A stretch of 7,950 nt of DNA. Origin: an uncultured Bryobacterales bacterium (GTDB lineage: Bacteria > Acidobacteriota > Terriglobia > Bryobacterales > UBA6623). The first letter of the stretch is position 1. The number at the start of each line of letters is the position of its first letter. A program made the position numbers and the translations under genes. Below the pieces are notes generated by a model. The model was given only the letters and a program-made list of their open reading frames with translations, searched no databases and had not been told where the DNA came from. The stretch is from positions 1-7,950 of the forward strand of contig CAMPKL010000140.1 of NCBI GenBank assembly GCA_946887065.1. The letters are read 5' to 3'. Shown in pieces: positions 1 to 5,487 of this stretch.

Positions 1-1879
1 CCGCCCCGCGATATTGGGCTTTACGCTCCTGCTCTCCGTAAAGCAGGCTGTTTGATCGGACCAATGCCGGCTGGGCGCCCGCTTCAGCTGCTCGGAGCGT
101 GCTGCGGACCTCTCCGGCCGCGTCTAGGGTCTTCACCGATCGATCCACGATGATGCGGTTGGCTTCCACGCGATTTACTTTCTGCCACAGCCGGGCGCGG
201 CCTTCGTAGACGATCCGACCCTGTTCTTGGTTGGAAGACATCGTGTCGGCCGCTGCAAATACAGGCTCCCCCTCTTCGAACATCCCGTCGCGGTCGGCCG
301 ATGGCGCATCCTCGCTGTAGCGAGCCGTCACGCGTCCAGCCGCATCAAGTTGCCCCGTTGTCGAGCCAATCGTGATCCTGTCGGCGGCAATGGCCACGCC
401 AGGCTGATCGACTCGTGCATTGCCGGTCAATACGAGACGCCCTGGCGCAGGCTCGTAAACGGACTCTGCGCCGCTGCCCTTGCGCTTGTCTTGTTCGAAG
501 CGAGTTCCGCCGCCTTGCTTCAAACTCAACATCTCTCCCGTTGCCTGATCGAACTGCGCGTCCAACGTCTCGCTCCAACTCGTCAGGGGAAACCGACCGG
601 GGACCTGCGGCAAGTCCCTGAGTTCCACGCGGCCGGCCGCAGTCAGCTTTTCCATGCGGCTTTCGGCTCCGTAATCGACTCGCAGCCTGTCGCCATCCAG
701 CCGCCGCGCGGAAGATAAGGCTGTTTCCGGAGAAATAGTAATCCGGCCGCGGTCGAGGGTTTCTAGGTAAGCAACCTCCTGTCCCCCGGGACGCATCTTG
801 AGGTGCAGGCTGCGGGATTCCACTCGCCTTTCAGGCGCCTGCCCGCTTCCGCCTCGTCGCTCGGACACTTTGGCGTTCCCGACGAGATTGGCGTCCGTCA
901 AGCGACTGTCGCGCTCGTCTTCCTGAGCCGCGTACTTCAGCTCGATCCAGTCCCCCTGGGCTGATACGAGTGAGGCGTCCGTCGCGGAGGTCAGTTTCGA
1001 TGCGCCTTCGCCCACGACGGTCTCAATCCAGCCCGCCGGCGAATAGCTGGCGCGCATTAAGGGCGTCTCAAATCGCACTTCCCGCTGGCCTTGCCGGCTC
1101 AAGCCAATCGCGTTGTCCGCCGTAATTTGGCGCAACGCTCCATCTTGCAAAAAAACGTCCGCGCTCTCGGCCGTAAGGCGAGACGAACCCCTCTCAAGAC
1201 TGCAGCCGCCCGTTAGCCTGACCTGCTCCTGCAGTTCGAAGTACTCCAGCCGACCCGCGCGGATCACGGTCCGATCTGCTGCCGGAGAAGTCGCGAAGCG
1301 TTCCACCACTGCTTCGTGATACATCGTGAGCTGTCGGTTCATCGAGTCGTAGCGCGCTCCAAGGGAGCTGCCTTGGCCGCCTTCGAACTCATAAGACACT
1401 TCGCGATCGGTCCAGACTTCCCCTGTTTCGGTATTGAATGTGGCGCCGGACGTCGTAATGCGCGTGTAGCGAGACTCATCCTGAAGTTCGGCGTCGACCG
1501 GCAAACCCAGGGTGACCACGACACGGCCTTCGCTGTGGAATCGGTTTTGTTCCGCGTCGAAATTCGCCTCTTCAGTCACGACACGGTCGTAAACACCCGT
1601 CTCTGGGTGCTGAATTTCCAGCCGCACATTGGTCAACTGGATCCCCGATCGTTCCCGGTCCTGCCGAAATCCTCCCGCGGTAATCGCGATTCTTTGGCGA
1701 TTCCCAGCTGTCTGGCTCCAACTCCATCCCGCCGACTGCGAAGAGACATCTCTGGCAATCGCCGCGGGAGCGGACGCCTCCTGAGCCGCTAATCGCCTTT
1801 GGCCGCTCTGATAGTCTTGCCAAGCCACGACCGCCACAGCGATAGCCGCAAGTAAGGCTATGATGCGCAGGGTTTTCAT
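1..1879 (-). CDS. LptC/LptA (OstA)-like LPS export periplasmic protein, 3' end missing
   Basis: An uninterrupted minus-strand reading frame starts at ATG 1879 and runs 626 codons off the left edge. Residues 1-20 are a short basic start plus one hydrophobic helix (ALLAAIAVAVVAW), as in inner-membrane-anchored LptC. Residues 50-195 follow the LptC pattern: a strand-rich domain with 'IQLTNVRLEI', 'EEANFDAEQNRFHSEGRVVV', then 'GARYDSMNRQLTMY'. From about 205 onward come repeated beta-jellyroll-type units of the LptA/OstA type, for example 'RLVLTGNARVDQ...IAADRITI...GQLDAAGRV' (481-517) and 'RIVYEGRARLW...VEANRIIVDRSVKTLDAAGEV' (555-591). In the family these domains carry LPS from the LptB2FG transporter across the periplasm. 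E. coli LptC is about 190 residues and LptA about 185, so this is a much longer composite protein. It overlaps the upstream methyltransferase by four bases, so translation is probably coupled. The LptC start is seen clearly; the LptA-like assignment of the rest is by pattern only. Confidence 0.8.
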   Translation of the reverse strand, partial: MKTLRIIALLAAIAVAVVAWQDYQSGQRRLAAQEASAPAAIARDVSSQSAGWSWSQTAGNRQRIAITAGGFRQDRERSGIQLTNVRLEIQHPETGVYDRVVTEEANFDAEQNRFHSEGRVVVTLGLPVDAELQDESRYTRITTSGATFNTETGEVWTDREVSYEFEGGQGSSLGARYDSMNRQLTMYHEAVVERFATSPAADRTVIRAGRLEYFELQEQVRLTGGCSLERGSSRLTAESADVFLQDGALRQITADNAIGLSRQGQREVRFETPLMRASYSPAGWIETVVGEGASKLTSATDASLVSAQGDWIELKYAAQEDERDSRLTDANLVGNAKVSERRGGSGQAPERRVESRSLHLKMRPGGQEVAYLETLDRGRITISPETALSSARRLDGDRLRVDYGAESRMEKLTAAGRVELRDLPQVPGRFPLTSWSETLDAQFDQATGEMLSLKQGGGTRFEQDKRKGSGAESVYEPAPGRLVLTGNARVDQPGVAIAADRITIGSTTGQLDAAGRVTARYSEDAPSADRDGMFEEGEPVFAAADTMSSNQEQGRIVYEGRARLWQKVNRVEANRIIVDRSVKTLDAAGEVRSTLRAAEAGAQPALVRSNSLLYGEQERKAQYRGA

Positions 1880-2445
1880 CGCGCATCCGCCAGGCCGCAG
1901 CCCTCGTGTGCCAGCAACCACTTCTTGCGTTCCAGGCCTCCCGCATAACCGGTGAGACTGCCGTCGCCTCCAATTACGCGATGGCACGGGACAACCAGCG
2001 CAATTGGATTCTGAGAGTTAGCTCGCCCCACCGCCCGCGCGGCGCCCGCGCGGCCCATCCGAGCCGCCAGGACGCCATAGGACACGGTCGTACCTGGCGT
2101 TATCGTGCGCAAGAAGCTCCAGACCAGCTCCTCAAACTCGGCGCCTCGGGAGTCGGTCCGTATCGCCGTTAACGACTCTAGGTCTCCGTCTAGGTAAGCA
2201 GCGATTCTGTTTTTGAAATCGCCGAAGCCAGGCTTTCGCTCCAGTTCGACTCCGGGCCAATGACGCGCAAGCAGCCGATCCATCCGGTCGCGGCAGTCGC
2301 CGAAATCCAGGGCACACAACGCTTCAGCGGTTCCGGCTAACACGATTTCGCCTAGCGGAGAATCAAATTCGTCCAAGTACATCCAGCAGTCGACTCCAGC
2401 GGAGCTTGTTATATCATCGCGCTCCCACCGGCGCTGGGTGGGCAT
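1876..2445 (-). CDS. ogt: Methylated-DNA--protein-cysteine methyltransferase (O6-alkylguanine repair)
   Basis: This suicide repair protein moves the alkyl group from O6-alkylguanine in DNA to its own cysteine. The C-terminal DNA-binding/active-site domain is complete: acceptor Cys154 in PCHRV, Asn146 hinge eight residues before it, Arg137 in 'AARAVG' as the arginine finger, Tyr123 in 'VSYGVLA', and Glu181 in 'AHEG'. These spacings match human AGT (Tyr114, Arg128, Asn137, Cys145, Glu172). The N-terminal domain (about 22-95) is the poorly conserved RNase-H-like fold of Ogt-type proteins; no Ada regulatory domain is present. The longest start (2445) gives 189 residues. Met22 (ATG at 2382) gives 168, closer to E. 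coli Ogt (171), and begins just where the family does ('MYLDEFDSPLGEI'). It also has a GGAG 11 bases upstream, so it may be the real start. The stop overlaps the ATG of the lptC-like gene (ATGA). Confidence 0.95.
   Translation of the reverse strand: MPTQRRWERDDITSSAGVDCWMYLDEFDSPLGEIVLAGTAEALCALDFGDCRDRMDRLLARHWPGVELERKPGFGDFKNRIAAYLDGDLESLTAIRTDSRGAEFEELVWSFLRTITPGTTVSYGVLAARMGRAGAARAVGRANSQNPIALVVPCHRVIGGDGSLTGYAGGLERKKWLLAHEGCGLADAR
2408..2415. promoter_or_regulatory. Possible -10 element (TATAAC on minus strand) in the ogt 5' region
   Basis: The octamer GTTATATC is an AT-rich island in GC-rich surroundings. Read on the minus strand it contains TATAAC, one mismatch from the sigma-70 -10 consensus. 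It lies 26 bases upstream of the alternative ogt start at 2382 and would leave a leader of normal length there. No convincing -35 hexamer stands 16-18 bases upstream. On the plus strand the same site reads TATATC and could serve the divergent gene at 2452. This is inference from short motifs only. Confidence 0.25.
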
Positions 2446-2451
2446 GCTTTA

Positions 2452-3045
2452 ATGGTCGCGATGTTCGATCTCGCTGACTACAGTTCGGTAGTACGCTCCA
2501 TCTTGGCGGCTGTCGACGAGGGCAACCGGCTCATGCCGCTTGCGCCGAGCGAGGCGGTATCGTCCCCAGGCCTGTCGCTCCTCCGCCAGACTGAAGCGGC
2601 CGACCTCTTCGACGGCGACAAGCCCGCGTCGGACGATTTTGCCCGGTGTGCGCGCAGCGCGCTCTTCCTCTATTTTTCCGCGCTGGATGAGTCCCATAAG
2701 ATCTCCCAGGACATACCCTCCGGCACGGGCAGCTACCTCCACGGGATCATGCACCGTCAGGAACCCGATTACTCGAATTCGAAGTATTGGTTCCGCCGTG
2801 TTGGACGTCACGAGCTTTTCCCTACGTTGCGGGAAGAATGCACACGGCTGCGATACCGTAGCGAACAAATGGAGAAACGGCTTGGCCCAAGGCCGGATTG
2901 GGATCCAGACTGGTTCATCGATCAGTGCGAGCAGGCGGTCAATGGAGGCGGTCCTCGGGATGTCGTGCAGGATTTGGAATCTATTCAGCGCCTTGAGTGG
3001 CGTCTTGTTTTCGACTACTCGTATCGCAGGGCGTTGAGCGGCTGA
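2452..3045 (+). CDS. Conserved protein of unknown function, partner of the sugar kinase
   Basis: I do not recognise a named domain. The 197-residue product has no signal peptide or membrane segment and looks cytosolic, globular and largely helical. A dense aromatic/charged core at residues 94-125 ('SYLHGIMHRQEPDYSNSKYW' followed by 'FRRVGRHELFP') contains His97, His101, Asp106, Arg115, Arg116 and His120. A second block near the C-terminus reads 'LEWRLVFDYSYRRAL' (181-195). I recall similar 'HRREPDYSNAKYWFRRVG' blocks in unnamed proteins of Acidobacteria and Planctomycetes, which would argue for a genuine family; this is memory, not a search. The start may be ATG 2452 or ATG 2461 (Met4); neither has a strong Shine-Dalgarno. 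The gene stops one base before the kinase ATG (TGAgATG), so the two are probably translated together, suggesting a role linked to amino-sugar metabolism. The conserved His/Asp/Arg cluster could form an active site, but no reaction can be assigned. Confidence 0.8.
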   Translation: MVAMFDLADYSSVVRSILAAVDEGNRLMPLAPSEAVSSPGLSLLRQTEAADLFDGDKPASDDFARCARSALFLYFSALDESHKISQDIPSGTGSYLHGIMHRQEPDYSNSKYWFRRVGRHELFPTLREECTRLRYRSEQMEKRLGPRPDWDPDWFIDQCEQAVNGGGPRDVVQDLESIQRLEWRLVFDYSYRRALSG

Positions 3046-3046
3046 G

Positions 3047-3976
3047 ATGATCGGCCAACTTTATCTTGGCGTCGACGGGGGACAGTCTTCGACCAAGGCG
3101 TTAGTCGGTAACTCCCAGGGTGAGATTCTTGGGCGGGGCCTAGGCGGCCCATGTAACCACGCGGGAGCCGGTGAGGGTCGGGCAAAGTTGGAACGAGCCC
3201 TCTCGGAGGCAGTCGGGCAAGCGCTGGCTCCGCTAGGCCTCACTCTAGCGGAGGCCCGCTTTCATCGAATCTGCGTCGGGATGAGCGGCGGCCCCGACGA
3301 CAAGCGCGAGATCATTCAGCGCCTCATCAAGGCCGATTCTTATGACGTGACGACCGACGCCCATGTCGCTCTTTACGGCGCCGTGGGGGGCGGCGCGGGA
3401 GCGGTGGTGATCGCGGGAACCGGATCGATGGCTCTGAGCCGGGACGGCCAAGGTCGCATCTGGCGTGTCGGAGGTTGGGGATACGTCTTCGGCGACGAAG
3501 GATCCGCATTCGACATAGCGCGCCTCTCTCTGCGCGCCGCCCTAGCAGCAGAAGAGGGTTGGGGTCCAGGGACCTCATTGCGCGCCGATCTGCTGACCAT
3601 GACTCAGTCCGGCAGCGCAAATCAGTTACTTCACCGCTGGTATGCCGGCGAGTTCTCTCGTGATCAGACGGCGGACTGGAGTCGACTGGTTGAAGAGGCT
3701 GCGGCTGAAGGGGACGCCGTGGCCGAGTCCATCCTCGACAGCGCCGGGAAGCGTCTCGCCGAACTGGCGGCCACTGCTGCCAAAATGGCCTCGTTACCCG
3801 CCGGAGCCGCGAAAGTATGTCCCATCGGGGGCGCATTCGCCAGCGTCAAGCTCATGCAGAGCTTCTCGCAATCGCTTGGCGATGTTCTCGGGATCGGGCC
3901 CGCTACTCCCGCCGCATCGCCCGCAGCTGGGGCCCTCCGTGCGGCTACGGAAGGCATAGTCTTGTCTCGGAATTGA
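3047..3976 (+). CDS. BadF/BadG/BcrA-type ATPase, N-acetylglucosamine kinase-like
   Basis: This is a sugar kinase of the actin/hexokinase/Hsp70 ATPase fold. The phosphate-1 loop 'LGVDGGQSSTKALV' lies at 7-20 (Asp10, Ser14, Thr16). 'TTDAHVALYGA' at 102-112 holds Asp104, the counterpart of the catalytic base of human NAGK. Phosphate-2 'IAGTGS' is at 122-127, the family signature 'GGWGYVFGDEGSA' at 142-154, and the adenosine loop 'PIGGAFAS' at 259-266. The length of 309 fits family members (about 290-345). Relatives phosphorylate N-acetylglucosamine, glucosamine or N-acetylmuramate with ATP in the cytosol, feeding amino sugars from peptidoglycan or chitin turnover into metabolism. The signature favours GlcNAc-like substrates but does not settle which sugar. 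2-hydroxyacyl-CoA dehydratase activator (BadF proper) is unlikely: I see no Fe-S cysteine pair and no dehydratase subunits nearby. The ATG follows the upstream stop by one base, implying coupled translation in a two-gene operon. Confidence 0.9.
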   Translation: MIGQLYLGVDGGQSSTKALVGNSQGEILGRGLGGPCNHAGAGEGRAKLERALSEAVGQALAPLGLTLAEARFHRICVGMSGGPDDKREIIQRLIKADSYDVTTDAHVALYGAVGGGAGAVVIAGTGSMALSRDGQGRIWRVGGWGYVFGDEGSAFDIARLSLRAALAAEEGWGPGTSLRADLLTMTQSGSANQLLHRWYAGEFSRDQTADWSRLVEEAAAEGDAVAESILDSAGKRLAELAATAAKMASLPAGAAKVCPIGGAFASVKLMQSFSQSLGDVLGIGPATPAASPAAGALRAATEGIVLSRN

Positions 3977-4051
3977 GACCATTCGTACGATTCGCGCCAC
4001 CCGGAAAAGGGCTCCTAACGGGTTTTACCGTGGTTCCGCTACCATAGGAGC

Positions 4052-5470
4052 TTGGCCAAGGCAACTAAAAAAACGGCAACGACCAAAAGCGTCGTAAAGA
4101 AAACGGCAAAAAAGGCGGCAAAAAAGGCGGCGAAAAAAGTAGCGCCGAAGGGCGCGCCTAACACGTCCGCTGCAAAGCTGAATCTCACCCGTGATGTCCA
4201 AAGAACCGTTCTCGAAAACGGCGTTCGCGTGATCAGCGAAAAGGTCAGCCGCGCAACGAACGCTATTTTCAGCGTCTGGGTGGACGCCGGCTCGCGCTTC
4301 GAGGACCTCAATGAAAGCGGAGCGACGTACCTGATTCAGCGGGCTGCCCTACATGGCACCGAGAAGCGGTCGCAGAAAGTACTCGCCAAACACATCGACG
4401 CCATGGGCGGCGAGGTCGGGTTCGACACGGGGCGCGATTACGCCCACTACTTCGCGGCCTGCAAAAGCAAGACTCTCGGCGAAGCGGCTGATATCGTCGC
4501 CGATATCGCTCTACGTCCGCGGCTCGACAAGGACGCGATTTCAGACGAGTCCGCTTTGTTGCTGGAGGAGCTGCGCGAAGCCGAGACCGACGCCGACCAC
4601 GCCCTGGACGATATGTTCCTGCGCAGCCTCTGGAAGGGCCACGGTCTTTGCCGACCTCCCCACGGTCGACTTCTAACGGTTCGCGGTCAAACCCGGCTTG
4701 AGGACTTGCGCCCGAAGAAGTTAGTGCGCTTTCACCAGATGAGCCACCACCCGAAGGCTCTCACGATCGTCGCGACAGGGGGAGTCGATCACGCCGAAGT
4801 ACTCGAAATCTGTGAGAAGCTGTTCGGCGGCCTTGAGGAACCCAAGAAAAAAGCGTCCACAACAACGCCCCCGACACATCGCTTTTTGGCTTTGCGCAAT
4901 AGGCCGCAGTTTGAGTCAGCCCGTTTCATTCTGGGCTTTCCTGTATGCACTGCATCGGACAAGCTACGCCACTCGGCGGCCATTATGAACGCAGTTCTGA
5001 CTGGAGGCTCCGACGCCCGGCTTTCGAAGCTAATCGAAAACAAAAAGATCGCCGTGGACGAAGTCGTCTCTTCCCTCGACCTTTACGCTGACGCCGGGTG
5101 CCTCTCCATACGCGTACGAGTGGAGAGGGAGCACGCGGCTCAGTCCCTGGATACGATCGTCGCCGAGCTCCGGCGGCTACCCCGTGAACCTTTGGACGAG
5201 AAGGAACTGCGTAAGTACCGAGATTTCTGCAAAGTACAGCTTGCGGCGCAACTCGATTCCTTGCCGAGCCGAACGGAAAGCCTGGCGAACGCCGAGCGCT
5301 ACTTCGGACGCGTGGTCGACCTAGAGGAAGATTTCGCCGGACTGGATGCGGTCACTCCAGAGGGCCTGCAGCTGTTGGCGTCCAATTGGATCACTCCCTA
5401 CCGTCTGTCCTTAGCGGTGCTGGGCAATCTGAAGGGCGTCAACATTCGACCCAACGCTCTTCAGTGGTAG
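4052..5470 (+). CDS. M16-family (pitrilysin-fold) protein, predicted non-peptidase, with Lys/Ala-rich tail
   Basis: The 472-residue product has the two-domain M16B architecture: N-terminal half about 45-235 ('TVLENGVRVISEKV', 'VWVDAGSRFEDLNESGATYL', 'HGTEKRS', 'IDAMGGEVGFDTGRDYAHYF') and C-terminal half about 275-465 ('GFPVCTASD', 'VLTGGSDARLSKLIENKK', 'LAVLGNL'). The zinc/catalytic motif HxxEH normally follows 'SG(I/A)A'. Here the same place (93-97) reads YLIQR, so both zinc-binding histidines and the catalytic glutamate are absent, although the distal glutamate (Glu173 in 'LLLEELREAE') remains. The usual 'REkrGLaY' Arg/Tyr substrate pair of the second half is also replaced (residues 328-338, 'IENKKIAVDEV'). 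It is therefore probably a scaffold or partner subunit, as the alpha subunit is in processing peptidases. Residues 2-37 are Lys/Ala-rich with no signal peptide, so it should be cytosolic. The start is TTG because no ATG or GTG lies in frame between the upstream stop (4016) and codon 60. Confidence 0.85.
   Translation: MAKATKKTATTKSVVKKTAKKAAKKAAKKVAPKGAPNTSAAKLNLTRDVQRTVLENGVRVISEKVSRATNAIFSVWVDAGSRFEDLNESGATYLIQRAALHGTEKRSQKVLAKHIDAMGGEVGFDTGRDYAHYFAACKSKTLGEAADIVADIALRPRLDKDAISDESALLLEELREAETDADHALDDMFLRSLWKGHGLCRPPHGRLLTVRGQTRLEDLRPKKLVRFHQMSHHPKALTIVATGGVDHAEVLEICEKLFGGLEEPKKKASTTTPPTHRFLALRNRPQFESARFILGFPVCTASDKLRHSAAIMNAVLTGGSDARLSKLIENKKIAVDEVVSSLDLYADAGCLSIRVRVEREHAAQSLDTIVAELRRLPREPLDEKELRKYRDFCKVQLAAQLDSLPSRTESLANAERYFGRVVDLEEDFAGLDAVTPEGLQLLASNWITPYRLSLAVLGNLKGVNIRPNALQW
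4103..4138 (+). repeat. Three 12-bp tandem units encoding (A/T)AKK repeats
   Basis: Codons 18-29 of the M16-like gene are three near-identical 12-base units (ACGGCAAAAAAG, GCGGCAAAAAAG, GCGGCGAAAAAA), encoding TAKK, AAKK and AAKK. Each carries a run of six adenines, and a run of seven lies just upstream at 4067-4073. Such a minisatellite-like stretch can change unit number by replication slippage without breaking the frame, while slippage inside the A runs would break it. Confidence 0.85.
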
Positions 5471-5472
5471 CG

Positions 5473-5487
5473 GCCGGCTAAGCCGGC
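5473..5487. terminator. Short GC hairpin between convergent stop codons
   Basis: GCCGGC, then TAA, then GCCGGC form a 6-bp perfect inverted repeat with a three-base loop, located where the M16-like gene (stop 5468-5470) and the phosphatase-like gene (stop 5478-5480) converge. It could act as a bidirectional terminator. There is no T-tract on either side, so Rho-independent activity would be weak. The right arm lies inside the minus-strand coding sequence. Confidence 0.3.

Noticed and set aside
227..718. Plus-strand open frame of 163 codons opposite the LptC/LptA-like gene
   Set aside because: It is antisense to a continuous 626-codon frame with recognisable domains. Its translation is Arg/Ala/Pro-rich with no motif, typical of GC-rich antisense frames.
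1316..1792. Plus-strand open frame of 158 codons
   Set aside because: It is antisense to the LptC-like domain and has no recognisable family, signal or ribosome-binding site.
2449..2868. Minus-strand open frame of 139 codons opposite the unnamed gene
   Set aside because: I considered it as the real gene instead of 2452-3045. The plus-strand frame carries the coherent, familiar 'HRQEPDYSNSKYWFRRVG' block and an operon-like junction with the kinase; this one has neither.
3327..3836. Minus-strand open frame of 169 codons across the kinase gene
   Set aside because: Its product is Arg/Pro-rich and low in complexity, and the opposite strand has a complete kinase with all motifs.
3977..4051. Possible terminator or promoter between the kinase and M16-like genes
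   Set aside because: Only imperfect short repeats around CGGGTTTTACCG are seen, with no stable stem followed by a T-tract and no paired -35/-10 elements.
4052..5470. M16-like gene as a decaying pseudogene
   Set aside because: The frame is intact over 472 codons, both domains are complete and surrounding motifs are conserved, so specific active-site loss is a better reading than decay.
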